Positions 32,641 through 45,869 of a stretch of DNA of 64,000 nucleotides are shown one piece after another (positions within the stretch are counted from its first letter, which is position 1; the number at the start of each line of letters is the position of its first letter). The position numbers and the translations under genes are program-made. Below the pieces are notes generated by a model. It saw nothing but the letters and a program-made list of their open reading frames with translations. It had not been told where the DNA came from and ran no database searches. The stretch is from Turritopsis dohrnii (taxonomy: Eukaryota > Cnidaria > Hydrozoa > Anthoathecata > Oceaniidae): the NCBI GenBank assembly GCA_027922465.2, contig BQMF02000327.1, positions 62,001 to 126,000 of the forward strand. Direction: 5' to 3'.

Positions 32641-34739
32641 GTTTCTGTTGATATCAGTTCCTTCATTCACTCGTTGTTTATCGAGCTTTAGAAGAGATTG
32701 GGTGCTCTGATTTTTGCTCCATTTCTTTTGATACGTTTGCTTGAAAGAAGAATCTGACATTGTCAGCCGTTTACTTGTATTTCAATATGATTATACTTTT
32801 TCAGAGAAAAAATTGTTCGTTTCGAATCATGAATTGGTTCTGTTAACATTTAAAAAAATTCCATCTTCCAGCTATTGCTTAGAATGAAAAAAAAAAACAA
32901 TCTTTGTATTTGATGCTTTTATGACAAACGCATTTAATTTTTGAATTTCAAGCTGAAGTATCCAATAGTACATGCTGTCGCTGAGTTTGCAGCTTCTGGC
33001 TGCTTTACTACTTTTGGGTACCTTTTCTTAACTGTTTCACCTCAACATCTACATCAGAGATCTATTATCTATTCTTGTATCAAAAGAGACATCACTTAGT
33101 TTGCAATCTTATTCAGAGTGTTGGTGTGAAGTTTCTATCGACTTGTAAAGTGTATTTCTACAATATCAAAGTTCAGTTTTTTAGCGGACACTACCTTAAC
33201 CTCCTCATGAAATAAGCAAAGTAATAAGCGCTCGGGTCCAACTTCACCAAGCACCACTTATTGGTTTTGTACTTCTTTTTTCGAGAATCCAAACTTCAAA
33301 GAAGCCTATAGTCCTCCGCGGTTTGCAAATCAGCATCCTTAAGTTGGTCAATCTTACCAGATAGTTTAGTTCGGTGGGAATATATATCGACAAGCATTAT
33401 GAAACGCCATCAGAATGGTTGGATGGTTATCACCTGTTTGAACGGAAAAGAAGCATTATTAAAAACAAGGTTTTTACTGATGTTTTGGATAGAATCTATG
33501 AAATTAAATTTAATATTTAATTTTATTATGCTTCTGAGAAATTAAGCAACTGATTCGGAAATGATGTGTTTTGAAATGTTTTGAGTAGAAAATTGATATT
33601 TCATTACACTATTTTATGAGTCTTTAACCTCCATCCATAGTTGAAATACAGTACAACCGTTAGTTGGAATTCTCAAGGTACTGACAAAATCTGTCCCAAT
33701 TGGCGAATGTCCCAGTTAGCCGAAACTGCATATAAGTGGGACTTTCACAAAATGTGAAAATCTGACAGTTGTTGGAATTGTTAAAATCTTAGAATTTTTT
33801 ATATTCAGGATAAATTAATAACAAAAGAACATAAATTTGCGATTTATTTCATTGACATACCTTCATCAACTGAAGAGATAAAATCTAAATAATAATAGAA
33901 TAAAGTCAGTCATCTTTTTTGTTTTGCAATCTTTTCAACTAATCTTGAGGATTTTGCCGTCTCCCCTTTTAGCTCGACAGTGACAACTACAATTGATTAA
34001 TTCGTCAACATAACAACGAGTTGTAAGTCATACTGCAGAAACCTCGGATTGAGAGCCCTCCTCACCGTAGACTTCGTGTTGGCTATGAACATGATGGGGA
34101 AAATGCTTGCAAAGATATCTTTTTCAGATGTATGACATCATCAAAAGATGCAACATCCTCAAAAGTGACATCATGTTTTATTTAGACTACTGAGTTGTGT
34201 GATGACATCTGATGGAAAATTTCAGAGGTTCATTCAGTCAGTGGGTTCAATCCACAAAGATAGACGGTAAAAAGGCTACGGAAAAAGTCTTTATACTGCC
34301 ATGTCTTCCAATTCAAACTTTATCTTTTTGTATTTTCCACCGCGTTTAAAATTTATTGATGATTACGATTGCATCAATGTTCAAGTTTATAGAAGAGCGT
34401 GTAAAAATCAACAGAACGAGTTTATTTTTGTTCTAAGAAATACAAAAAGGAAATATACTGGCTTTGTTTTTATGTATTTTGTTGTTGATATCTTCCACAT
34501 CTATTCTATATGCGATTGATGAGTAGTTTGTATTTGAAGTATTTATACCTTGCTCATATAGATCATAGTTGTTTGCATTGCAGAACTTGCTTGAAACTTG
34601 TTTTCATCATGACAGTGTTTTTCTCATGCAAAAAAATAATTTTCTCTCCTTTACGTTACCTTTGCATGTTTATTGATAGTGTAAAATAAGTCTATATTGA
34701 TCTTTGCAAAGGAAACTCAACATGATTTGGCGAAAGCAG
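32641..34739. other. no gene recognised
   Basis: AT-rich sequence. A single pogo-like end (TACAGTACAACCGTTAGTTG, about 33651) with CCCAATTGGCGAATGTCC nearby may be a worn Tigger terminus. A short minus-strand ORF starting MSDSSFKQTYQKKW (ATG at about 32762) is cut by the right end of the Tc1-like element. No family was recognised. Confidence 0.4.
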
Positions 34740-37475
34740 ACTAAAACTAGAAGCCTTATGGCATCAGGCCAAGAGGAAATTGCTTTAGCCTAATTTTCAA
34801 AATATCTGATTGACTATCCATTCTTTTCTTGTTGTTTTTGTGAGAACAGCTCTATCACAATTCCCAAAATTTAACTCGTGTTTCACATGGAGAATAAAAT
34901 GATATTTGATAGAAGTGAATCAAAATCATTTGAAAACAGAAGCTGTATGGATTGAAGACTTTCACAATTGCATTGCCCTCAACACTATTAAATCTTTTAC
35001 AACCAAATGATTTAAAATAGGTTAAACTTGTTTGAAAACTTAAGACCTCGTCTATATATGATCAAATCTGCAGGAGTGACCTTGCTCTTTGTGCAAACCT
35101 TCCAAATTTTTCCAGAAATGTGAATTTGGTAACATATTTAAAGGGAAATTAAGCCTTCATAGAAAATTTTTTATATTAGCTGCGAAAAGGTCTCATTAAT
35201 TTTCTGTGGCCGTAAAAACTGGTCTAAAATAATAATTATACTCAATTTTTCGTAACTTATAATCTAACAACAGACGCCATTGCTGCTTGCAAAAGAGCAT
35301 TCTAATGGGGATCATACAAATTTTTGACGTCACAGCGCGATCGCTTTTTCTGCAGGATTGCGTGAACGTGTAGAATTTGTTTCTGTTGATAAAAATTTCT
35401 TGTGTTATTCGTGATATAAAATATTGTTTAGCTTCAGTATATCTTCGAAGATTGCATAAAGAATGACACATCTAGTGGAAATTTAATCTTCGTTGCACCA
35501 TAGTCACAAAAAAAGGGACTATGGTTGCACATACATATCAGCTGTCACTTTATCCATCGTATTTTACACTGATGTTCGAAAACTTTTTCTGTTTACCTGG
35601 TCATCATACTGTTAAATAAGACACGATCAGTTATTTCGAAAGTAACTACGAATGGAAGCAGTCCCCTGTAATTCTATTTTAGTTGTTCGACATGAACCCT
35701 TGTGGAAAACGTGCACCTTTGTTTTCATAATAAAGATGTATGTTTTTACTTGTCATCCTTTCTACAGCATTGTAAATCATCATTTATTCGAATATGTCTT
35801 GCATGAACACAAATGCAAGTTTTCCAATCTACCTGAGATTAATTCTTCTGGAATTTTCTTCATTATGATCACTTACGTCATTATTACATGAAATTGTTCT
35901 TAACTTGGATTAGTAGGAGCAAGAGAAACTTGGGCAATTCAAACTTGAGCATTTCAAAGATTTTAATCCATGATAGTTAACAGGATGTTACAAGAATATT
36001 AGCATTTCAAACATAAAAGAAAAACGTTCAAATAATCCCATTGATAATATAAATTGAATTCACAAATTATGATGCGCTTCTCCACAAGTTAGGACTCTAG
36101 ATCCGTCACTGTCTAGATACTACTACTTGAATCTTTTCATGCAGTTTATGAATAACGAAAATGTGCACGAAAAGACAAATGACACAATAAAACTTTGTTA
36201 GAATCCGTATTACAATGTATTACAATGCTCTCTTCAAATATATATTGTCCTACAACATCTTACAACATCTTACAAATCTTACAATTCAAATTTTCACAAG
36301 GCTTTAGTGATCTCATTGCATGTATATATATTGGTTGGATTTTAGTCGTCATCAAAAGTTTGTTTTCCTGACATTATATGTATTCCAAACTAAATCATTG
36401 TGCCTCCATCGAGTGGTTTTCAGTGGAAAAAAATCTTGATTATTTTGAACAATGTCATCTGTTCCAATGTGAATTTAACACGAATCAGTCCCACACAGTG
36501 ATAACTTGACCGAACATTGTACAGTGACTAATAATTTGATACAGTCTGGAATTCACCAAATTGCTCTCTTCTTTAATTTATTTAACTTAATCTCAACCAC
36601 TTTGCAATTCACTACGATGTTTCGGAACCAGAAAAACAGTTTTATTGGACATATCGTTCACCAATATCTTGTGCATGATGTTTATACTTTCGGTTTGTAT
36701 CAGTGTTGTGTAAACAGCTGGGTCAATTCACTCACAAGTGAAGTAATTTGTGCTTTATGACAATTTCATTTGTTTACTTTTTTCAATATCTTCAACTTTC
36801 AGTGTAATATTTATTAAACGAAATGAGCAAGTTATTGATAGGTTATTTATTGATATATTACTCACCAGTTGATACTACATACATTTCTGCTGTGATATTA
36901 AAAGTTTTTTCATAGCACAGTTTTGTTTATCATCAGACCTTCATCTTCTTTTTAAGAATTTTTCCCAGAATAAGCTAAACGTCAATATTTCCTCTGTAAG
37001 GAATGTTCTCATGATAATATTTCGATTGCAATAGTAGATAAAGACATGAAAGAAATCTTAAAATTATACTTCAGAGCTTCTACGACGCTACTTTTACAAC
37101 TTCTTCAAAACATAAAGAAAATCGGTTGGAAAGTGTTTCACGTGCTCTGTGTGCATATTTTACGGACTTGATAATAAAAATTTTCAAGATTGAATTAGAA
37201 AGTTTTCAACGACTTAATAACCTCTAAAAGTATTTCAAAGGTATAAAAGAGTTAATATTTTTATGAATTAATATTGAAAGTGGCCCTTTGTATAACATTT
37301 AGTATAGAGTTTTGGGTCTGTCATTAACTAGTCTGAATAAACAAACAATCCGAAATCCGATCGGACTTTCCGAAAACGGCCGAAAACTGTGACACAGACA
37401 GAAAAGATAGATAGATAGAATGTGTAAACCAAACAATTTCCTACGCTTAAAAGCGCAGAAATTGAATAAACTGGA
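34740..37475 (+). repeat. second copy of the dispersed repeat around the palindrome
   Basis: Three blocks match the palindrome region in order. Near 34750-34810 resembles 14610-14690 (AATTGCTTTAGCCTAATTTT). 36525-36690 resembles 14695-14850 (CAGTCTGGAATTCA; GATGTTTCGGA). 36730-36960 and 37315-37470 resemble 18380-18655 and 19940-20095. The copy is diverged, lacks the palindrome and lacks the satellite. It marks a family of at least 2.7 kb whose coding content is not recognised. A TGACGTCA site occurs near 35328. Confidence 0.6.
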
Positions 37476-38542
37476 ATGTGTTAAATGTTATTAACACGTT
37501 ATGTGATCAATCTTTTATATTCCTAGTATGCCAGAAAACATTGCGATGACAGCAATTTTTGATACAAAATACCCACCTTTTTGGTACATTCTTTTGCTAA
37601 TAGGTTTCCGTTTTTTCTCACTTTTCGCCTTATTAATTTTTTACAAAGCTTTTTTCTTGTTGGTGCTATCGTTATTATTGTAATATGGTAGAAAGGATTG
37701 CTTTTAATGAGTCTGTAACCGGTACCAAAAGACCATTCCCTAGATCAATCATCAAACTACCTCCTCATTGAGATTTCTTTCTTCTGAATTTACCGTTCAC
37801 TTTTTATAGTCGCGGTTCAGTATTGAATTTTCGCCAAGCCAAAGTAGATAAGAATAAAGACTAGTCTATGGTGAAGTAGTACGCCATTTCTTTCAGTCAG
37901 TGCAGATGGAAAGTGGAAGATTTTTGCTTTTTACTGCCAGCTTTTAAAATGATTCAATAAATAAAACGTTAAAAGATGGAAATAAATTGTTTCAATTCAG
38001 TGTTGTCTTAAAAGGCTTTGTAAAAACGTTTGAATGAACGTGCAAAAATCAGAAAAAAAAATTGATATCAATAATGTTTTGTTTTTGCTGATAACAACAT
38101 TATCTTATGATGATTGGTAATTAAATGCTTGTAACAGCGAACTATTGAAGCTGTGATTTCAGTGCAAATGCAAAAATTCATTATCAGTAGCCAGGCTCAA
38201 GATTTATTTTTATTTTAGATCCTGGTGTAATATACCCCAACTGAATGAAAGCACGCACCACATGCTTTACAGATATAAAAGGAAACCCTTTTCATGTGGA
38301 GAAGAACCAGTTCAACCAGTTATATTAATTCAAAGAGTACATTACAAAAACAGCAAGTAACAACGTGATGTTGTGCATGCAATAAGAAGTTCAGAAAACC
38401 AATTACGTATAATATTTTAATACCCAGGGTTGAGACACATAATAACTTTAAAGAATCTGGCCTAATGTGCTTCCCTGGATAGTCTTTTAATCTGACAAAA
38501 GAAACACCAGTTTAATTTCTAATTTCATGATCACGCATACTA
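37476..38542. other. no gene recognised
   Basis: AT-rich DNA with no convincing ORF, RNA gene or element boundary. Confidence 0.5.
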
Positions 38543-39165
38543 CAGTGTGTTTCATAATGTTGGAAATGAAAATTTTAAAGTTGTTTTTTTAAATGAATAT
38601 ACCGAATTTCAAAATAATTTTTACATCAATGGAAAGCCATTTTGAAGCTCTTTCGGCTACTATATTTTTGTGAAAAATGAAAAAGGGTTTTTTGAAAAAA
38701 TAAGGAAAATGTCTTGGAAAAATGTAATTAAATTTTTAATGGTCGATTAAGATGTGAATGAAAAGAAAAGATTTTTTGAAACAATAACAGCAATTTGGAA
38801 AACAATGAACAAATTTAAGCTGTGTGTTCACGAAAAACGTTTAACTTTTATATTTTTAAATGTCAATTTGGGGGTCTCAGCGCAAAGATAAAATTAATAA
38901 AAAATTTGAATGGATTCAGTGCTTTGAAACAATAAGCACGATGTAATTAAACTACGTGTTAATCGACCATTAAAAATTTAATTACATTTTTCCAAGACAT
39001 TTTCCTTATTTTTTCAAAATCCACTTTTCCATTTTTCACAAAAATATACTAGCCGAAAGAGCTTGAAAATGGCTTTCCATTGATATAAAATTATTTTGAA
39101 ATTCGGTATATTCATTTAAAAAAACAACTTTAAAATTTCCATTTCCAACATTACGAAACACACTG
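38543..39165. mobile_element. 623-bp mariner-type MITE
   Basis: TA-flanked (38541-38542, 39166-39167) with ends CAGTGTGTTTCATAATGTTG and the complement of CAGTGTGTTTCGTAATGTTG. The arms are long inverted repeats (CATTTTTCCAAGACATTTTCC on one side, its complement on the other, in short form). No coding capacity. Confidence 0.85.
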
Positions 39166-39167
39166 TA

Positions 39168-40423
39168 TATGATATTTTATTTTGTATAAAAAATTAATAT
39201 AGCAACTGTCAATTGTCCCTACAAGAACAATGAATGAACGTAATTCAAAACACAATCCATCATAATCTGTAAATTAAATCATGGCAGAACACGATCTTCT
39301 ACTTTCAGCTTTGTAGTGATTTGGTTATGGATGTGTTTTTTCTCTACCAAAATTTGTTGTATTTTTCATTTGGGATTTATATATAAAGGTCATTTTTTAT
39401 CATAATAAATAATGAGAGTGAACATTTTTTTGAACAGAGATGTTTATTCTAAATACTTAAATTTAATTTTATAAATTGTAGAGATTTTGATTGCTTTTGA
39501 TAGGATATTTGCTTATAGTTTACATTGCTTATATATTTATGTCTATGTCGTTTATTATGATGAAGTTGCCTTACACATTGAGCGGTTGTTGATATTCAGT
39601 TGTCTAAGGGGAAATATTAGTCGCATTTTGGGTCGTATAATTGTCCACAGTAACTTCTCAGTCACTTTTTAATTCCTCCGCAAAAATTATAAAAGAAACC
39701 TTATCATTTGACCATGAACGTCTTCATTTCATAATATGTTCAAAATAACCTCTCTTGTGGGATTAAATTCAATTCCATCCTGATTAGTAAGGACAACATT
39801 TTTATCTGAGTATCAGGTTGATGGTCGTACCATTGTAGTTATCTGATGATGAATTTTTGTTATGGTTATCAACGTACATACAATAATTGATAAAAGTTTC
39901 GCATTTTGGGGGAAATGTATAGTCACATTTTTGTGAATCTTGTTCAAACTTTGTTATATAATTGGTCACGTGCGGTATTCAGTATATGGGAAGTTTTAGT
40001 TTTAGTGCTCGTTGTAGTTTGAGATTTAATAATGGTAAGACCTGCTTCAGAAAACACAAACAGGGTTTCACAGTACCACAGGCTCAAATAGTATCATTTG
40101 ACTATTTGGTCAAATAGTATACCCTACCCTAAAAATGATCCGGGGTTAAATAATTAATGTCAACTTAGGGGAACCACAATATAGTAGAAGATGGTGTCTC
40201 CAGAAATCCCTGAGACAAGTACAAGAACATATATAAAACTACACAACAACAAATAAATTATGTACTGCTTCCTCTTTAATAAGAGCTACAGCATTGTTTC
40301 CAGAATTTAATGTAGCATAGGAAACAAGAAGTCTAACTAAAACATTATATAATTACCTTTATCAAAGGAAGACTTAATGTAAGTATGGTTTTTGTAAAAT
40401 GAAACAAAGGACATTAACACTTT
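39168..40423. other. no gene recognised
   Basis: AT-rich sequence. A small palindromic stretch around ATTTGACTATTTGGTCAAAT (about 40097) is the only local structure noticed. Confidence 0.45.
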
Positions 40424-40665
40424 AATCAAACTCATTTATGACATCGATGACCTTGAGTTTCGTTCCGAAATTAGAGAGGTTAAGTACCAGATGTAACTAG
40501 TTGCCTTGATTTCATATCCACGAGAATATAGCAAATGAAATGAAACAGACATTGAAGTGGGATCGTCGTAATATTTTGGAGTCATCTTTGGAAAACTTTT
40601 GCCCCGAAGAGGTGGAAGTACTGAAAAAGAATTTCATTGAATATACAAATAGTTCGAGCAATTAG
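40424..40665 (+). pseudogene. copy C: decayed 3' end of the A/B gene family
   Basis: The codons resemble the last quarter of copies A and B: YDIDDLEFRSEI, then after a deletion and stops NFCPEEVEVLKKNFIEYTNS followed by the same SS.N-stop ending. The start and the whole N-terminal half are missing. Downstream, from about 40905, it is followed by Helitron sequence that also follows copy B, but it lacks the Penelope fragment that lies next to A and B. Confidence 0.8.
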
Positions 40666-40904
40666 TTTATTTCAATTATGATTTACTAAGATGAATGTAT
40701 GTTTTATTGTTGAATATGGAATAAGAGAATGAATATTTTTTTTGGTATATTTGTTTAATGATTTACAATATATTCTTATTAATTGGCACTTCATATTGAC
40801 AGTTTTATTGATAGTTTCCTTCACTCAAGTATCTCCATAATATGTCCTTGTTTTGCTTTCATACTAGCTACTCCTTTTTATAAGATTTCTTTTTACAAGT
40901 ACGA

Positions 40905-42860
40905 CTAGGAAAACGGACCGCGCTCAAGAATAAGGGTGTGGTATTAAAAAAATGTTTTCAGTGGTGCTAGAATGTCATATGCTAATCAAAACGGTTCATT
41001 AAAGGAAGCAAATGAAATATCACAACAACCAAATATTTAGTCCTGATATGAATTACGAGGCTTTAAAGTTGTCAATGACATCATGCGACGTCATAAAATC
41101 AAAAGGAGCTTTATTTTTTAAATGTTTGCTCAATTTTGATGTTTAGATAGAATTCATCCTCCTGTTTATAATTAACTGCTGCAATTTCAAAAAAAACAGC
41201 ACTAGTGCCTTGACTATTGCTTCATTTTTAAAAAGGTTCTTGTATAAAGAAAGAATCGCATATACACTAAAACATACCACAACGTCATTGTAAAAATTGC
41301 TCAGATACATTATACCCAAACCTTCCCTTAGGAAGAAGGTAAGGAAATGCTTGCTCTTCACAGAAGTCATCATTAAAAAAGGATTCTGGTGCTTTGTTTC
41401 CCCCTGGTGCAATATTCAAGTGGGTTTCACTGTAAATATTTGCAATAATTACCATTTCATCACTATTTAATCTGTCATTATCAAGGGGATTTTACTCTTC
41501 CAAATTTTCAATATCAAGAGGAAATTCATCTTGCTCTGCAATTGCATCAACATCACTTAAAGACAGTAATTCCCTGTTTATGTTATCAGTTTTATCAGAT
41601 TATCAGAGTAAAATGGATTATTCATCCTTAAATACTGTAAAGCATTTTTTACACGCTCGAGGTGTACATCTTCAAAGTAAACATGCCCTTTGAATGCAAG
41701 TTTACGCTTCAATTTTCCTGGCACTACACCGTTGATGTTTCTGGGAGAGGAAGACAATCACTAACTGCATCTGCACGTATGGGTATATTACAAATAGCAC
41801 CTTTGATCTTAGGTTGCTCACCTTTACCATGTATTATTACAATTTTTTTAAACAACATGCGCTTTGCAATTATAAGTACTTTTCACATGTATTTTTGTCA
41901 TGTCATGTATTTTAAGTATTTTTCACATGTCAAACAAATATACTGGTTGCCATCAAAACTACCAACATATGTAAATAACACTGTTGCATACAAGTTTTCA
42001 TCAAAGATTTTAACAGTTCTTTTATATAAACTGTGATTGCAAATGACACACATAAAATAAGGCCCTTCTGTTATTGCTGCTTTAAAGGAAGAAACACAAT
42101 TAGTTAGCTCTGTGCAGTTTTTTTCAAATCTTTCCTTTCACAACTTTTGACTTTTTGAATTGCAGTTGCATTGCGCCTACGACACTTTGCTTTTTGAATT
42201 TCAGTAGCATTGCGTTTACGACATTTTTCTTTTTCAATGTTGGCTGCTTTACGCTTACAACATTTTTCTTTTTCGACATCAGTTGCCTTTCGTTTTCGAC
42301 ATTTTTCTTTTTCAATATCGGTTGCTTTTCGCTTACGACCTTTTTCTGTTTCAATATCAGTTGACTTTCTTATACGACAACTCTTTTTTTCATTTGTATT
42401 CTTCCTTAACTTGCGATAATTCAAATACAAGTCCACAGTCCACTTTAAGTGATAGTAAGGTAATGAACTTCAAATTGAACGTTTTCGTCGCTCCATAAGT
42501 AACTTTCAAAAATAAATGTCTCCAATAACATTATGGTTTTAAATTTCATTACAATTGAAAAACCATTTGAACACGACTTTCCTTGAGCATCCTTGCTATG
42601 AGAATCAAATAAGAAAAAGTATTTTTGATTCCATAACACACTAAAGCAAATACCTGTCATAAGTATCAGTAAACCATTGTATTTTGAAGTACGTATATTT
42701 GCTCAAAAAGCACGCCTATGTCACTGTAGCTATGTACCATTCTCACTTTTTCAGGGGCATAACAAACGTTAATCGAGGCTTCAAGCAATGATAAAGTTTT
42801 CGGTAATTCAGGAATCATTAAATAAGTATTTTTATTCAGGGATTTGCATATTTCATCTCC
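40905..42860 (-). pseudogene. Helitron-like protein, N-terminal part, broken
   Basis: In minus-strand order: MIPELPKTLSLLEASINVCY, then a protease-like segment FLFDSHSKDAQGKSCSNGFS, then a Lys/Arg-rich repeat array (IEKEKCRKRKATD and variants, 42130-42400), KAAITEGPYFMCVICNHSLY, SFDGNQYICLTCEKYL, IHGKGEQPKIKGAICNIPI, RKLAFKGHVYFEDV, ALQYLRMNNPFYSDN, and NIAPGGNK...DDFCEEQAFPYLLP.GRFGYN. This is the order of Helitron proteins with an OTU/DFDSHSR-type protease-like domain, a Cys-rich zinc module and the Helitron_like_N domain. Several frame changes and stops break it, and no Rep (HUH) or helicase motifs are reached. The right-hand 300 bp recur at 48945-49315. Confidence 0.82.
42130..42400 (-). 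repeat. 42-45 bp coding tandem repeat (KEKCRKRKATD)
   Basis: The minus strand encodes seven units of about 14 residues alternating IEKEKCRKRKATD, VEKEKCCKRKAA and IQKAKCRRRNAT. At DNA level the plus strand shows a repeating TTTTTCTTTTTCAATATC pattern. Basic repeats of this kind precede the Cys-rich part in Helitron proteins. Confidence 0.8.
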
Positions 42861-43323
42861 ATTTTTAATAATGAAATCTTAATTATAGGATGTGCCTGCC
42901 TTGGGCTTTTCACTTGAGTAAATGCAACTGACATAAGAGCACAACATGTACATTGTAGGCCAGCAGGTTCACCAAACATTTCATGTCCCTGATGAAAGGA
43001 CCCTTGTATGGATTTAAAAAAAATAAAAATAAAAATATTAGAATTAAAGCAGTGCTAATTTACACAGTATCAATAATATCAATAGTATCAATAATAGATT
43101 ATTATTATAGATTATTATATTCAATTTTGGTACGAGGACCAAGCAGTACAATGATTGCCTTCCGCAGTCCCTATCAGTGACACAAGGGTTTGATAGAGAA
43201 GGAAAACCTTAAAGGAAACGGCAAGAAATGGAATTAAAACAGCTAAAAAATACAGGGTACCTGAGGAATACAAAAAGTCTTGCTCAAAGCACGCCATAAA
43301 CAGAAGTTCTGCGAACGAACTGG

Positions 43324-43656
43324 CTACATACGGGTTTGCAACATGAGGTATTTCCTATATTCAAACCAGTCTGAATTATCTGCTTGATCTCGAGTATTTT
43401 GTTCAATATTTTCGGCTTGTTTCGCATGTTCCTCTAACAGTGCTAAAACTTTCAATTTTTTTTCGCATGTTATGTTATTGATGTATTCATCTATAACTCG
43501 AGCATTGACTATGAATGGAAATCCAGGGTAATTCAGTGCTTGTGATTGTTCTTTGCCACTTTTTGGAATGTTACAATAGACATTAAAATCACTTGGCATA
43601 AGTGAGCATTGGTAACTCAAACAGGAACCTACTGGAGCATTTAGCATAATAAACAA
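43324..43656 (-). pseudogene. YqaJ-like recombinase/exonuclease fragment
   Basis: The minus-strand ORF ends with EEHAKQAENIEQNTRDQADN, followed by SDWFEYRKY and then a frame change. IEQxTRxQ...S..WFExRK is the opening motif of YqaJ-type viral recombinase domains, which normally continue RITAS. Only the start is present, so it is a fragment. The upstream part (MPSDFNVYCNIPKSG) is not recognised. The first in-frame codon of the ORF is TTG; the nearest ATG gives MLNAPVGSCLSY. Confidence 0.5.
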
Positions 43657-43659
43657 AAA

Positions 43660-45069
43660 CTAATGAAAATTTTCCATTAAATATATATATATTTGAAATC
43701 GCCAAAGAATAAGGTTTCCAATGATATAAAAATCAAATATATGTGACTTTTGTATAGAAAGTTTGTTTTTTTCATCTTCTGTTTTCTTCATTTTCTTTTT
43801 CTTTTTTTGGTTTTTTTATTTTTGTAGAATATTATGCTTTTTAATTTCTATCCAGCGATACCAAATTTGTTAAAATTGGTTCAGTATTGAGCAAATGACA
43901 AGCAAATCTTAAAAGTGTGCACACTATTTTTAAACAGACTTTAGATTTTATCATTATCATTGGACTTTTATGTCTTGTTTTGTGTTGGGTGTGGAAATAA
44001 AAACAGTTAATTGGATCAAAATACAACACCAACTTGAAAAAGATAAAAAGGAATGGAGAAGAAATAACATTATTATATTCCTCACGAGATAGATACACAG
44101 CTTGTGAGCAAAGATGCACAACTTTCAGAACCTTTGATCGAAATTTTCAAAAGTATCAACAAGAAATATTCTCATCTATAAATGTTCAACTTACAATGTT
44201 ATATATTCGCAGTTTCCAAGTTGGAAGTCCATAACAAACCTACAGAGAGCATTCGGAGGATTGCCGGGGAAAAATGTCTACTTAACTCCAAAATTCCAAA
44301 TAATGCAACCACTTTGTTCTGACCGCCACCGTACAGATCGACGATTTTGCCTAAACGCTATACACTGAACACTTTTGGGCTTGATCATCCATATTATTAT
44401 CTACCTCAAAATTTGCGAAAATTAAAGGTAAGTGAGCTAAATCGCACTTTTTGTATGACCCTGTAGGAGGTTGTATCGAGTTACGGTAACCGAAAATGCA
44501 TCTCTCTCTGTTAGTATTTGGTGACAATATTTGATCTTGCCAAACGAGCTTAGTTCCACAAAGCTCCACTCCGCAAAAACCTATTTATATTTATTCTTGT
44601 TTTTTTCTGTAAACTTTTTGGTTATATTTTTTGAATCAAAACACAGATAGAAATATTTTGCTTTAATTTTTTTTTTTTGGAAAAAGTTTTTTTCATTTCT
44701 GCAAAAGCAAGAAATACATTAAAACCGGCTTTGGTTTTTTTTCCTGCTGTCCAAACCTAGCGATTTTTTGAAATTTCGTGTGTGCCGTTACATGAAAACT
44801 ACCAAAACATTCTTTATATAAGTATTTTAGTGTTTTGCCACTTTTTCACGAAAAAACAGAGATTTCTCCCACTAAAAACACAATGGAGAACTTCAGTTCC
44901 ACCAAATTCGAAGCATCGCTTGTAATAAACTTATGATTTTAAAAGATGGTGTTGGTAAAATTTATCGAAGTCGTTCATAGTTAAACTTTTTAAAAGCTAT
45001 ATTTTTAAATGCTTAGTATCTAGATTAGGTAGTAGGTAGATACGTAGTTAGTTTTAAACAAAGTATTTC
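43660..45069. other. no gene recognised
   Basis: AT-rich sequence with poly-T runs. Text near 43695-43730 (AATAAGGTTTCCAATGATAT) resembles the interior of mariner TIRs at 27320 and 29130, perhaps a worn fragment. No supported gene. Confidence 0.4.
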
Positions 45070-45300
45070 TGATGAGTTTTTCGCTTTTACTTTGTTTCTT
45101 AATTTTTTTTTCGAAAAAGTTTGTGTGTTTTTTTTTGTTTTTTTTTCGCTCTTACATAGTTTCTTTTTAAAAAAACTGTCATATAAAATGTGTATCCATG
45201 GTTACGATTCGTACCTTATGCGTATTTCTTTTCTTTGTTGTTTTTAGTTAAGTCTTATTTACACTTTTTAAAAGGTAAATTGCCATCATCCCTGGAAATG
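45070..45300 (+). repeat. dispersed repeat, copy 1
   Basis: It shares TTTTTCGCTTT, ATCCATGGTTACGATTC and TCTTATTTACACTTTTTAAA with 45480-45690 (direct) and 49620-49870 (inverted). It is diverged, with poly-T expansions. Confidence 0.6.
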
Positions 45301-45479
45301 AACAAAAGTTGACAAACTTTCTAGCGGGATTAACTATTATAGTTCTATTTTTGTTTTATCTATTTTTGACCTATAGTATATATCAGTTATGCTTTCATGG
45401 ATTCCTAGGGAATGTGTGATCAAAAATGTGATGTTATATTGTAGAAGTCATTCAATCTTCAAATTGAAGAATGTCACTA

Positions 45480-45860
45480 GTCTTTTCTTTTGGCTCTTAG
45501 ATAATTTCTTTAACAAATCCTATTTTGAAATTTTGATATTATTATAAAATACGTATCCATGGTTGCAGGTCACACATTTCTTTTGTTTGTAGGAATACTT
45601 TCTGATATTACTTGTAAAGCCTTCTTTACACTTTTTAAAAAGTATGTTAGCATTAGTGTGACTTAGGCCTAAGAGATAGCAAAAGTAAGGGTTTAAGTTT
45701 TTTAAAGTTTTATGAAGATTTTCAACCAAAAATATTTTTACTAAAACCCTTAAATTACAAAAATTTTTGGCGGAAAGTTTTCTTTTTTAATGTATAGCTT
45801 GTTGTGTGTACAAGTCAGAAAGCTTGAGCGCGGGGGAATTTTTAGCTAAAGCTACGTGCT
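45480..45860 (+). repeat. dispersed repeat, copy 2
   Basis: It includes ATACGTATCCATGGTTGCAG, TTGTTTGTAGGAATACTTTC and TGAGCGCGGGGGAATTTTTA. The reverse complement is at 49500-49800. A minus-strand ORF here encodes KKCKEGFTSNIRKYSYKQKK followed by CVTCNHGYVF, perhaps a domain of the element, not recognised. It adjoins the Penelope RT fragment. Confidence 0.65.
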
Positions 45861-45869
45861 AGTTTTAGT

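Noticed and set aside
34301..34519. 72-codon ATG ORF
   Set aside because: Low-complexity, Phe/Tyr-rich composition expected of AT-rich DNA; no motif or splice context.
36506..36760. 84-codon plus-strand ORF
   Set aside because: It lies in the dispersed repeat that also occurs in the palindrome arms, where the frame is not kept.
42155..42498. Phe/Ser/Thr-rich plus-strand ORFs
   Set aside because: They are antisense to the basic repeat array of the Helitron protein.
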